A DNA stretch of 64,000 bases from Paraconexibacter sp040581415 (GTDB taxonomy: Bacteria; Actinomycetota; Thermoleophilia; Solirubrobacterales; Solirubrobacteraceae). The DNA lies in assembly GCF_040581415.1 (NCBI RefSeq), contig NZ_CP114014.1, positions 2,666,001 through 2,730,000 on the forward strand, in the 5' to 3' direction. Made by a program: the position numbers and the translations under genes. This document shows positions 25,779-33,681 of this stretch, in pieces. The notes beneath the pieces were generated by a model. That model was not told the DNA's origin. It ran no database searches and saw only the letters and a list, made by a program, of their open reading frames with translations. How positions within the stretch are numbered: the stretch's first letter is position 1; the number at the start of each line of letters is the position of its first letter.

Positions 25779-26078
25779 TCAGCCGACGCGGTCGACGAGG
25801 CCGCTGACGACGAGCACGAGCCCCACGACGCCAAGCACGCGCCGGAAGGCGTTGTCGCCGCGGACGAGCTCCTCGTACGCCCAGATCGCCAGCGCGACCC
25901 GCGAGACGGCCCACGCGTAGTCCGCCGCGGTGCCGCTCAGCGCGCCGTGCAGGACGGACGCGACCAGCGAGACGATCAGCGGGACGTTGGGGAACTGGAC
26001 GACCGGATACTCGGCCGGCCAGCCCCGCTGCCCCCGCGCCCACGCGGACCCGACGGCCGCGCGGTCGACGGCGATGAT
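25779..26078 (-). CDS. Small conserved-looking membrane protein with non-standard start
   Basis: A 99-codon open frame directly after RNase J. It encodes a soluble start (WARGQRGWPAEYPVVQFPN), a hydrophobic segment (VPLIVSLVASVLHGAL), an amphipathic middle (AWAVSRVALAIWAYEELVRG) and a final hydrophobic helix (VLGVVGLVLVVSGL), so two membrane passes are likely. Composition and pattern look genuinely coding and it fills the whole gap. No ATG, GTG or TTG exists in frame at the 5' end. The RNase J stop overlaps ATC in TGATCATC, where TGATG would be normal. Translation may start at ATC 26078 by coupling to RNase J. Function unknown. Confidence 0.6.
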   Translation of the reverse strand: MIAVDRAAVGSAWARGQRGWPAEYPVVQFPNVPLIVSLVASVLHGALSGTAADYAWAVSRVALAIWAYEELVRGDNAFRRVLGVVGLVLVVSGLVDRVG

Positions 26079-27745
26079 CAGACCTCGACCACTACAGGCA
26101 TGACCATCGGGCGGCGCTTCAGCTTCTTGAAGACGAGCGCGGCGAGGTCGTCGTGGAGGATCGACTGCAGCGCGTCGAGGTCGTGGACCCCGTCCTTCGC
26201 CGCCTGGATCAGCGAGGCGTCGACGCCGTCGCGGATCTCGTCGATGAGCTGCTCCTCGTCGACCGAGTAGGGGACGCCGCGGAAGATGACTTCCGGGTCG
26301 GCCACGGACTCACCCGTCTGCTCGCTGATGGTCGCGACGACGACGAAGATGCCGTCGGCGGACAGCATGCGGCGGTCGCGCAGGGCGGCGTCCGCCTCGT
26401 CCCCCAGGTCGACGCCGTCGACGTAGATGACGCCGGACTTCACGGGCTCGACGAAGCGCGCGCCCTTGCCGTCGATCTGCAGCGGCTTGCCGTTCTCGCC
26501 GCGGAAGATGTTCGCCGGCGGGACGCCGACGGCCTTCGCGAGGTCCGCGTGCATCTGGATGCGCTTGTGGTCGCCGTGGAACGGCATCACGTACTTCGGC
26601 TTCGTGAGGTTCAGCATCAGCTTGACCTCCTCCGCGTAGCCGTGACCGGACGCGTGGATCGGTGCGTCCTTGGTCGTGATGACCGTGCAGCCCATCTCGT
26701 ACAGGCGATCGACGGTCTCGTTGACGGCGCGCTCGTTGCCCGGGATCGGGGTGGCCGAGAAGACGACGGTGTCGCCCTTCTTCAGCTGGACCTGATGGTG
26801 GTCCTTGTACGCCATGCGGCGCAGCGCGCTCAGCGGCTCGCCCTGGGAGCCGGTGAGGACGACGACGACCTTGTGCGGCGGGAACTGCTCGATCTCGCGC
26901 GGCTGGATCTGGATGCCGTCGGGGAGGTTGATGTGACCGAGGGACTTGCCGATGTTCGTGTTCTTCTTCATCGACCGGCCGATGAGCGCGACCTTGCGGT
27001 TCAGCCCGGCGGCGGCGTCGACGACCTGCTGCACGCGGTGGATGTTCGACGCGAAGCACGTGACGAGGATGCGGCCCTCACAGCGGGAGAAGACGTCCTC
27101 CAGGTGCGGGCCGGCGACCGATTCGCTGAGCGACCAGCCGGCGCGGTCGACGTTCGTGGAGTCGCCGCAGAGCAGCGTGACGCCCTCCTTGCCGATCTCC
27201 GCCAGGCGGGCGATGTCGGCGGGACGGCCGTCGACCGGCGTCTGGTCGAACTTGTAGTCGCCCGTGAACAGGATCGTGCCGCCCGCGTTGCGCAGGACGA
27301 CGGCGCTCGCGTCCGGGATCGAATGGGTCATGTGGACCATCTCGAGCTCGAACGGGCCGATCTGGTACCGCTCGCCGTCCGTGGTGTCGATGCACTCGAC
27401 GTCGCGCAGGCGGTGCTCGTCGAGCTTGGACCGGGCCATCGCCATGGTCAGCGGGCCGCCGTAGATCGGGATGTCCTGCGTCTTGAGGTCGCGCAGGATC
27501 CACGGCAGGGCGCCGAGATGGTCCTCGTGGCCGTGCGTGACGATGATCGCCTCGATGTCGTCGACGCGGTCGCGCAGGTAGCTGAAGTCAGGCAGGACGA
27601 GGTCGATGCCGACCATCTCCGCGGTGGGGAACCGCAGGCCGACGTCGACGACGATGATGCGGTCGTCGAGCTCGACGACCGTCATGTTCTTGCCGATCTC
27701 GCCAAGCCCGCCGAGCGGGATGACGCGAAGGGTGGGGGTGCTCAT
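26078..27745 (-). CDS. rnj: Ribonuclease J
   Basis: A 555-residue metallo-beta-lactamase/beta-CASP nuclease with 5'-exo and endoribonuclease activity in mRNA decay and rRNA processing. The zinc motif is H71-G-H73-E-D75-H76 (VTHGHEDHLGA), followed by FTGDYKFD and LLCGDSTN; the beta-CASP insert carries VTCFASNIHRVQQ and LTGSQGEP, and HASGHGYAEE and MPFHGDHKR complete the active site. The C-terminal domain is present. It begins 6 bp after dapA, the conserved dapA-rnj pairing, and overlaps the small membrane-protein frame at its end. Confidence 0.96.
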   Translation of the reverse strand: MSTPTLRVIPLGGLGEIGKNMTVVELDDRIIVVDVGLRFPTAEMVGIDLVLPDFSYLRDRVDDIEAIIVTHGHEDHLGALPWILRDLKTQDIPIYGGPLTMAMARSKLDEHRLRDVECIDTTDGERYQIGPFELEMVHMTHSIPDASAVVLRNAGGTILFTGDYKFDQTPVDGRPADIARLAEIGKEGVTLLCGDSTNVDRAGWSLSESVAGPHLEDVFSRCEGRILVTCFASNIHRVQQVVDAAAGLNRKVALIGRSMKKNTNIGKSLGHINLPDGIQIQPREIEQFPPHKVVVVLTGSQGEPLSALRRMAYKDHHQVQLKKGDTVVFSATPIPGNERAVNETVDRLYEMGCTVITTKDAPIHASGHGYAEEVKLMLNLTKPKYVMPFHGDHKRIQMHADLAKAVGVPPANIFRGENGKPLQIDGKGARFVEPVKSGVIYVDGVDLGDEADAALRDRRMLSADGIFVVVATISEQTGESVADPEVIFRGVPYSVDEEQLIDEIRDGVDASLIQAAKDGVHDLDALQSILHDDLAALVFKKLKRRPMVMPVVVEV

Positions 27746-27751
27746 GTGAGG

Positions 27752-28603
27752 TTAAGTCTCCAAGAGGCCGCGTCCGACGAGCATCGCGCGAATGGTGGCG
27801 GTCTCCTCGGGGTCGGCCTCGACGTAGGGCAGTCGCGGGGTGCCGGCGCGGTGGCCGAGCAGGTTGAGCGCTGCCTTGATGGTCATTGCTGCGGGGCCCA
27901 CGCCAAGGGCGGCGTAGACGTCCTGAAGTTCTTCGTCGATCGCGGCCCGGTTCTCGGGCTCGTCGACCATGCGTCGCATCGTCGGGCCGACCAGGTGGCT
28001 GCCCGTGAGGATGCCGCCGGCGCCGCCCAGATCGAGCGTGCGGCCGAGGACCTCGTCGTTGCCGGCGTACAGCTCGAGGCCGTCCACCAGCGCGAGGTTG
28101 TCGTTGTTGGCCTGCTTGACGCCGGCGATGTGGTCCAGCTGCGCCAGCTCGGCGAGCAGGTCGTTCGGCATGTCCGAACCGGTGCGGCCCGGGATGTTGT
28201 AGAGGACGATCGGGCGGTCGGCGGCCTTGGAGACCTCCGTGTAGTGCGCCACGATCCCGCGCCGGTTGGGGCGGTTGTAATACGGGTTGACGGACAGCAG
28301 GGCGTCCGCGCCGAGCTCGCACGCGCGCGTGGTCAGCTTGATGGCGTGGCGCGTGTCGTTCGCGCCGACCCCGCCGATGATGCTCTTGCCGGCGGGCCTG
28401 TTCTGCACCGCGAGCTCGATGACGGCAAGGTGCTCGTCGTCATCGAGGGTGCTGGCCTCGCCGGTCGTGCCGCAGACCACGAAGCCGTCGCTGCCGTTGT
28501 CGGCCAGGTGCTTCATGAGGTCCACGAAGGCCTGTTCGTCGACGGCGCCGTCCTGGTCGAACGGCGTGACGATCGCGGTGATGATGGCTCCGAGCTGCGT
28601 CAT
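27752..28603 (-). CDS. dapA: 4-hydroxy-tetrahydrodipicolinate synthase
   Basis: A 283-residue aldolase that condenses pyruvate and aspartate semialdehyde at the entry to the lysine/DAP branch. The Schiff-base lysine is K163 (IAGVKQANNDN), the catalytic tyrosine Y135 (VLYNIPGRTG), and the Thr pair T46-T47 lies in CGTTGEAST. ATG 28603 was taken as the start; a GTG two codons earlier (28609) is also possible, and GATACT just upstream resembles a -10. It is divergent from recD2 and followed by rnj after 6 bp. DapB, dapC-F are elsewhere in this window, so nearly the whole pathway is present. Confidence 0.95.
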   Translation of the reverse strand: MTQLGAIITAIVTPFDQDGAVDEQAFVDLMKHLADNGSDGFVVCGTTGEASTLDDDEHLAVIELAVQNRPAGKSIIGGVGANDTRHAIKLTTRACELGADALLSVNPYYNRPNRRGIVAHYTEVSKAADRPIVLYNIPGRTGSDMPNDLLAELAQLDHIAGVKQANNDNLALVDGLELYAGNDEVLGRTLDLGGAGGILTGSHLVGPTMRRMVDEPENRAAIDEELQDVYAALGVGPAAMTIKAALNLLGHRAGTPRLPYVEADPEETATIRAMLVGRGLLET

Positions 28604-28729
28604 GGCCACCCCAGTATCCCAGGGTCGGGTTCGTCTCCCCCGCTCCCTCCCCTGCGACGGACTGCGCCGCAGGTGTCACGCGCAGGGCTCCGAACCGTCC
28701 CGCCGCGGCGATCCGGCTGGTCGCGCGCG

Positions 28730-28735
28730 TACCCT
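28730..28735 (+). promoter_or_regulatory. Putative leaderless -10 element of recD2
   Basis: TACCCT lies 8 nt before the ATG at 28744 and no Shine-Dalgarno is present. It fits the spacing of the other leaderless-looking starts in the window. The dapA-recD2 divergent gap is 140 bp. Confidence 0.4.
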
Positions 28736-28743
28736 GGCGGGCG

Positions 28744-30873
28744 ATGGCTGCCGATCCGGACCCCGCCCAGCGGGAGCTCATTGCGGAGATCACGACCTCG
28801 CGTTGGCGCGCCGAGGACGGGGACTTCGCGATCCTCGGCGTCCTGACGGACGACGGCGTCGACGTGACCGTGAAGGGGCCGATCGGGCACGTGCAGGTCG
28901 GCGAGCGGGCCACGCTCGGCGGCAGCTGGCAGCGGCACAGCAAGCACGGCTGGCAGTTCGTGGTGACCCGCGTGATCATCGCCGAGCCGGTGGGCGACGC
29001 AGCCCTGATCGCCTACCTGGCAGCGATCAAGCACGTCGGTCCGCGCGGCGCCGAGTGGCTGCTGGAGAAGCACGGCGAGACGGTCCTGTCGGTCATCGAC
29101 TCCGATCCCGAGCGCAAGCTGCGGCAGGTCCCGGGCATCGGGCCGGCGAAGCTGGGGGCCGCGGTCCGGTCCTGGGAGTCCCAGGGCGAGCTGCGGGCGG
29201 TGCGGCTGTTCCTGGAGCAGCACGGGGTCCCGGCGGCCGTGGCGGCCAGGATCTACCGCACGCTCGGGAACGCGGCCATCGACAAGCTGCAGACCGACCC
29301 GTACTCGCTCACCGAGGTCGACGGCATCGGCTTCGCGACCGCCGACGCGCTGGCCCGCGCCCTCGGCGTCGGCGCCGACAGCCCGGGCCGGCTGGACGCG
29401 GGCGTGGTCCACACGCTGGAGCTGGCCGAGCTCGACGGCCACTGCTACCTGCCGCGTGGCGAGCTCGTCGGGCGCTCGCGCCGGCTGCTCGGCGGTGTGG
29501 TCCCGGTCGAGGACCGGCTGGCGTACCTGGCCGCCGCGGGGCGCGTGATGCTGGAGGACGAGCGCGTCGCCGAGGCCTCGATGTACGCGACCGAGCGGGC
29601 GCTGGCGCGACGGGTCCGCGGGCTGCTCGACGACGAGCCGGCCTTCAAGCTGAAGGACGTCCAGCGGCCCGTCGGCGGCGCGTTCGTGCCGACAACGGCG
29701 CAGTGGGCCGTCGTCGACCATGTCCTGAGCGGCCGGCTGTCGATCCTCACGGGCGGCCCCGGAACGGGCAAGACGGCGTCGATGGGGACGGTGGTCGACG
29801 TGCTGCGGCAGCACAAGAAGAGCGTCAAGCTCTGCGCCCCCACCGGCAAGGCGGCCCGGCGCCTGACCGAGACCACCGGGGTGGATGCGACGACGATCCA
29901 CCGGCTGCTCGAGTGGGTCCCGGGCGAGGGCTTCACGCGTGACCGCGAGCATCCCATCGACGGCGCCGACGTCCTGATCGTGGACGAGGCGTCGATGCTG
30001 TCCGTCCGCCTCGCCGAGTCGCTGCTCGACGCGGTCGGGCACCGCACCCATGTCCTGCTGGTCGGGGACATCGACCAGCTGGCGCCGGTCGGGCCGGGAC
30101 GCGTGCTCGAGGACCTGATCGACTCCGGCGCGGTGCCGACCGTGCGGCTCACGGAGATCTTCCGCCAGGCGGCGCGGTCGATGATCGTGCGCGCGGCCCA
30201 CGCGATCAACTCCGGCGAGGCGCCCCCCACGAAGCCGGACACCGACGACATCCACGACTTCTTCGTGATCGCACGGGACTCGGCCGAGGCGATCTTCGCG
30301 GAGATCGTGCAGCTCGCCGCCGTGCGGCTGCCCGCCCACTACGGCCTGGAGCGGCACACCGACGTGCAGGTGCTGGCCCCGATGCACAAGGGCCCGGTCG
30401 GGATCGATGCGTTCAACGTCGCGCTCCGGGACAAGCTGAACCCCGACGGCGGGACGGTCGCCGGGACCTCGTTCCGCGTCGGCGACCGGGTCATCCAGAC
30501 GAAGAACGACCACGAGCACGAGCTGATGAACGGCGAGCTCGGGGTGATCGTCTCCTACGACGACGACCGCGACGCCGCGATCCTGGCGTGCGACGACGGG
30601 CGCACGCTGCGCCTGCCCGTCAAGGACTGCGGGACGCTGCGCCTGGGGCACGCGATCTCGATCCACAAGTCCCAGGGATCGCAGATGCCGGTGGTGGTCG
30701 TCCCGCTGTTCCGCGGACACCACGTGATGCTCACGCGCAACCTGATCTACACCGCGCTGACGCGGGCCGAACGGGCGGCGGTCTTCGTGGGCGACCTCGG
30801 CGCGCTGGACCTGGCGCTGGGTCGCCGGGACGCGGGCAAGCGGTACACGCGCTTGGCGCCACTGCTCGCCTGA
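28744..30873 (+). CDS. recD2: RecD2-type superfamily 1B DNA helicase
   Basis: A 709-residue 5'-3' helicase of the RecD2 group that is not part of RecBCD. The N-terminal OB-like domain is followed by helix-hairpin-helix repeats (about residues 95-215: IKHVGPRGAEWLL, VPGIGPAKL, DGIGFATADALA). The motor has Walker A ILTGGPGTGKTAS near 337-349, Walker B VLIVDEASML, LLVGDIDQLAPVG, LTEIFRQAA, and the C-terminal SH3-carrying domain ending with HAISIHKSQGSQ and YTALTRAERAAVF. RecD2 proteins act in repair and replication-fork processing. It is a lone plus-strand gene. Confidence 0.93.
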   Translation: MAADPDPAQRELIAEITTSRWRAEDGDFAILGVLTDDGVDVTVKGPIGHVQVGERATLGGSWQRHSKHGWQFVVTRVIIAEPVGDAALIAYLAAIKHVGPRGAEWLLEKHGETVLSVIDSDPERKLRQVPGIGPAKLGAAVRSWESQGELRAVRLFLEQHGVPAAVAARIYRTLGNAAIDKLQTDPYSLTEVDGIGFATADALARALGVGADSPGRLDAGVVHTLELAELDGHCYLPRGELVGRSRRLLGGVVPVEDRLAYLAAAGRVMLEDERVAEASMYATERALARRVRGLLDDEPAFKLKDVQRPVGGAFVPTTAQWAVVDHVLSGRLSILTGGPGTGKTASMGTVVDVLRQHKKSVKLCAPTGKAARRLTETTGVDATTIHRLLEWVPGEGFTRDREHPIDGADVLIVDEASMLSVRLAESLLDAVGHRTHVLLVGDIDQLAPVGPGRVLEDLIDSGAVPTVRLTEIFRQAARSMIVRAAHAINSGEAPPTKPDTDDIHDFFVIARDSAEAIFAEIVQLAAVRLPAHYGLERHTDVQVLAPMHKGPVGIDAFNVALRDKLNPDGGTVAGTSFRVGDRVIQTKNDHEHELMNGELGVIVSYDDDRDAAILACDDGRTLRLPVKDCGTLRLGHAISIHKSQGSQMPVVVVPLFRGHHVMLTRNLIYTALTRAERAAVFVGDLGALDLALGRRDAGKRYTRLAPLLA

Positions 30874-31441
30874 GCGCCTTGCCGTGCAGAGCGGGCATGG
30901 TGGCTGTTCGCGGGCAAAGAAGGCGAGGGCTCCGTTGCCGGAGGCGATCGCCGGTGTAGGACGCGAAACGGCCTCAAAGACGGCGCGACGGGCGTTTGGC
31001 GGCGGAGCGTGCCGTGGTGGCCGCGGGCGGGCCGCGGTGGCAGCCAAAGGGGGAGCGGGGCTCCACCGGCTGGCCGCTGCCACGCGTGGAGGGTTTGGGG
31101 GGTATGCCCCGCCGAATCCTCCGAGGAGGCACTGCCGCCCGGCCACGCCCCGGACGCGTGGAGGGTTTGGGGAGTATGCCCCGCCGAATCCTCCGATGAC
31201 CCATGCGATCCGCAGATCGTCCTGCCCGCCGGCCGCCGACCCCATGCCCCGCACTCGAGACCCCGGATCCTCCCAGCGCCGACCGCCGTCTACAGCCCGC
31301 AGTTCCCAAAGCCGCCAGAGCAGTGACGGTCCTCGGCGTCAGCGCCACCGACCCCGACCACCAGGCCTGCCGCGTCAGCGCCCTCGACCACGACGTCCCT
31401 TCCCGCGCAAGTGAGCAGCGCGCTCGACGACCTCCCGCCGA
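30874..31441. other. Gene-free 568-bp stretch with tandem hairpin repeats
   Basis: The gap between convergent recD2 and the SRPBCC gene. Open frames here have no family similarity and codon bias is not maintained. The middle holds two 43-nt repeats that form hairpins (separate entry). In the minus direction the 3' flank of the SRPBCC gene has an open frame ending at about 31290 with Cys- and Gly-rich residues (HCSGGFGNCGL) but no start of its own; it could be a gene remnant. I see no tRNA, promoter pair or insertion-sequence end. Confidence 0.6.
31082..31196. repeat. Two tandem 43-nt hairpin-forming repeats, 72-nt period
   Basis: Copies at 31082-31124 and 31154-31196 are identical except G at 31101 versus A at 31173. 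Each reads ACGCGTGGAGGGTTTGGGG then RGTATGCCCCGCCGAATCCTCCGA. Within each copy GGAGGGTTTGG-GGG and CCCC-CCGAATCCTCC fold on each other with G-U pairs around a TATG loop. In copy 1 the left edge is the palindrome CCACGCGTGG. The sequences between and outside the copies are unrelated. This resembles a REP-type intergenic palindromic repeat. Confidence 0.75.
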
Positions 31442-32011
31442 TCAGAGCGGCGCCGGGACCTGACCCGCGTCGCGAAAGCGGCCGATGAGGCCGCGCTGGC
31501 GCCCGGCGACCTCGGCCTCCAGCCGCTCGAGCGACCGCTGCAGCGTCTTCTGCTCCTTCGCCGCCGCCGGTCCGGCAGCCGCCTCGGCCAGTCCGGGAAT
31601 GACGGTGACCACCGTGCAGGACAGCTGTGTCCCGGGCGCGTCGGTCGTGAGGTCGTACGTCACCGTCCGCGTGTAGCCGGTCGTGTCGGCCTCCAGCGGA
31701 ACGCCGCCGGAGCTCAGCTCGATGAGCGTGTAGGCCCGCACGACGCGTTCGGGCCCGAGCGTGGCGAGCGTGCCTTCGAACAGCCAGCCGGCCTTGCCGC
31801 CGACCGACGCGATGACGCGGATGCGGTCGCCCACGGCTGCGGCCTCGTCGTCGGCCTTGTCCAGCACCACGATCCCGTCCACGCCGACCATCCACCGGTC
31901 CATCAGGTCCGGCGTGACGAGCCACGGGACGACCCCGGCCGGCGGCGCCGCCAGGCCGATCGAGGCGGTCAGCGTGTAGCCGCCGGCGGCTGGGTCCCCG
32001 GACCCGGACAT
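31442..32011 (-). CDS. SRPBCC (START/polyketide-cyclase-like) domain protein
   Basis: A 189-residue protein with the pattern of a lipid-binding-like SRPBCC domain: YTLTASIGLAAPPAGVVPWL, then WMVGVDGIVVLDKADDEAAAVGDRIRVIASVGG, RVVRAYTLIEL and TVTYDLTTDAPGTQLSCTVV, which is the helix-grip alternation of strands, followed by a long C-terminal helix (about 140-185) rich in Glu, Arg and Leu. The ligand is unknown. The ATG lies just after the stop of the preceding 131-residue hypothetical gene (2 nt between), so the two are translationally coupled. Confidence 0.65.
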   Translation of the reverse strand: MSGSGDPAAGGYTLTASIGLAAPPAGVVPWLVTPDLMDRWMVGVDGIVVLDKADDEAAAVGDRIRVIASVGGKAGWLFEGTLATLGPERVVRAYTLIELSSGGVPLEADTTGYTRTVTYDLTTDAPGTQLSCTVVTVIPGLAEAAAGPAAAKEQKTLQRSLERLEAEVAGRQRGLIGRFRDAGQVPAPL

Positions 32012-32013
32012 CG

Positions 32014-32409
32014 TCAGTCGCGGTCCTCGGCCCAGCGTCCGCGAGCGGTGACAGCCCGGTCCGAGTCCTTGAGCGCGTTCGTGAACTGCCTGCCCACGCG
32101 CGGCGGGCCGACGCCGTCCTCGCCCTCCCACAGGGTGATGACCAGCGCCTCGCGGCCCGCACGGTCATACCGGCAGACGAACACCACCGCGCGGTCGACG
32201 AGGTCACGGACGTAGACCGACCCACGGCCCCCCTTCGCGCCCGGCGGCGCCTCGTCGCTGACCCGGCCCGCAGCCCAGGCGCGGGCGACGCGGGTCGCGA
32301 CCTCGGTCTTGACGTCGACCGCGCCGGTCCGCGACCCGACCCGCTGGCGGAACCGCTCGGCGGCGTGGTCGGTCACCGCGACGAGCGGCGTCGGCGGGAC
32401 ATCGCTCAT
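32014..32409 (-). CDS. Hypothetical protein, 131 residues
   Basis: I do not recognise this protein with certainty. It begins with DHAAERFRQRVG and continues with RVARAWAAGRVSDE, GSVYVRDLVDRAVVFVCRYDR and ALVITLWEGEDG. The pattern 'H..eRf.qR ... helix ... two strands' vaguely resembles small RelE/BrnT- or DUF4258-type domains with an N-terminal His-Arg motif, but no antitoxin partner is adjacent. The last 25 residues are charged. Coding bias and tight coupling to the downstream SRPBCC gene support it as real. Confidence 0.6.
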   Translation of the reverse strand: MSDVPPTPLVAVTDHAAERFRQRVGSRTGAVDVKTEVATRVARAWAAGRVSDEAPPGAKGGRGSVYVRDLVDRAVVFVCRYDRAGREALVITLWEGEDGVGPPRVGRQFTNALKDSDRAVTARGRWAEDRD

Positions 32410-32494
32410 CGGACCGTCCTCGACCTGCGCGACCGGTTTCCCGGGGCGGGATCGCCCGGCCGGACCCGGGCGCGCAATGCGGGCGGTCCGGCGG

Positions 32495-32992
32495 TCACAG
32501 CTCGCGCCGGTACAGGACGTGGGCCGTGTCCCAGTGGTGCAGCTCGGCGCTGCCGTCGACGAACGACCAGCCGTGCCGCTCGTAGAAGGTGCGGGCCAGG
32601 CCGTTGTCGCGGAGGGTGCGCAGGACGCCGGCGCGGTGGCCGGCGGCGCGCAGGGCCTGCTCGGCTTCCGCCATGAGCCGTGTCCCGACCCCGGCGCCCT
32701 GGGCAGGCGGGTCGACGTACAGCGCCCACAGCTCGCCCTCGTCGCCGGCGGCGTCCTGCTCCCGGCTCGGGCCGACGGTCGCGAACCCGCAGACGCTTCC
32801 CGCGACCTCGGCGACGAACGTCTCGCTCAGGCCCGTCACGAGCGTGTCGACCCATTGCGCTGCGCGGGACTCCTCGTCCCATTCCAGGAAGTGCTGCGTG
32901 TCGACGATGTCCTGGTAGTTGCGCCACCAGGCGCGCAGCTGCACCGCAGCGATCGGCCGGGCGTCGGCGACGGTCGCGCGGCGGGTGATCAT
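32495..32992 (-). CDS. GNAT family N-acetyltransferase
   Basis: A 165-residue acetyltransferase. Typical segments are the N-terminal TRRATVADARPIAAVQLRAW, the strand VAEVAGSVCGFATVG, the beta4 strand ELWALYVDPPAQGAGVG with the acetyl-CoA pyrophosphate loop (QGAGVGTRL), and the C-terminal FYERHGWSFVDG. The acceptor is unknown. It lies downstream of dapB on the same strand (17-bp gap) and may be read from the pnp-M16-dapB transcript. The start ATG at 32992 matches the beginning of the family domain. Confidence 0.85.
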   Translation of the reverse strand: MITRRATVADARPIAAVQLRAWWRNYQDIVDTQHFLEWDEESRAAQWVDTLVTGLSETFVAEVAGSVCGFATVGPSREQDAAGDEGELWALYVDPPAQGAGVGTRLMAEAEQALRAAGHRAGVLRTLRDNGLARTFYERHGWSFVDGSAELHHWDTAHVLYRREL

Positions 32993-33009
32993 CGCGGTCG
33001 CCGGCGGCC

Positions 33010-33681
33010 TTACGCGGGGAACAGCAGGTGCTCGAGCCCGACCAGGAACGGCACCGGTTGGTCCGCCACGCGGCGGACCGCGAGCAGCACTCCCGGCATG
33101 AACGACTCGCGGCTGAGCGAGTCGTGCCGGACGGTGAGCGTCTCCCCCAGCCCGCCCAGGATGACCTCCTGGTGGGCGACCAGCCCGGGCAGGCGGACCG
33201 AGTGGATCGGTACGTCGCCCTCCATCAGGGTCGCTGTCCGCGCCGCGGTCCCGCTCGGCGCGTCGAGCTTCTGGTCGTGGTGCAGCTCGATGATCTCGGC
33301 CTTCTTCATGTGCTTCGACGCCTCCGCGGCGAAGCGCATCATCAGCACCGCGCCGATGGCGAAGTTCGGCGCGAAGAAGGCGCGGGCCCCTGACGGGGAG
33401 GCGGCCGCGGCGGCCGCCACGGCGTCCTGGTCGAAGCCCGACGTCCCGATCACGACATGCACCCCGGCGGCGAGGCACAGCTCGGAGTTGCCCTGGGCGA
33501 TGTCCGGGCGGGTGAAGTCGACGACGACATCGACGTCCCCCAGGATCGACTCGAGGGTCGTCCCCAGGGCGGGGTCGGCCTGGCCGGCGAGGGTCATGTC
33601 GTCCGCGCCGTCGACGGCCCCGCAGACGGACAACCCCATGCGGCCGGCGGCCCCGGCGACCCCGACGCGGATCGCGGTCAT
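33010..33681 (-). CDS. dapB: 4-hydroxy-tetrahydrodipicolinate reductase
   Basis: A 223-residue reductase, somewhat shorter than common DapB proteins (about 245-270). The N-terminal VGVAGAAGRMG is the NAD(P)H loop. VVVDFTRP, VVIGTSGF and FFAPNFAIGAVLM are family strands, and the active site is IELHHDQKLDAPSGTA, with catalytic His and Lys. The stop codon of the M16 peptidase gene overlaps its ATG (ATGA). It reduces the DapA product and precedes DapD in the route. The pnp-M16-dapB order is common in actinobacteria. Confidence 0.94.
   Translation of the reverse strand: MTAIRVGVAGAAGRMGLSVCGAVDGADDMTLAGQADPALGTTLESILGDVDVVVDFTRPDIAQGNSELCLAAGVHVVIGTSGFDQDAVAAAAAASPSGARAFFAPNFAIGAVLMMRFAAEASKHMKKAEIIELHHDQKLDAPSGTAARTATLMEGDVPIHSVRLPGLVAHQEVILGGLGETLTVRHDSLSRESFMPGVLLAVRRVADQPVPFLVGLEHLLFPA

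Noticed and set aside
31082..31196. The tandem 43-nt repeats as a CRISPR array
   Set aside because: Only two copies, a 29-nt spacer, G-rich hairpin repeats and no cas genes nearby.
30974..31348. A 124-codon minus-strand ORF over the hairpin repeats
   Set aside because: Its two repeated peptide segments are just translations of the 43-nt DNA repeats; no start signal or family similarity.
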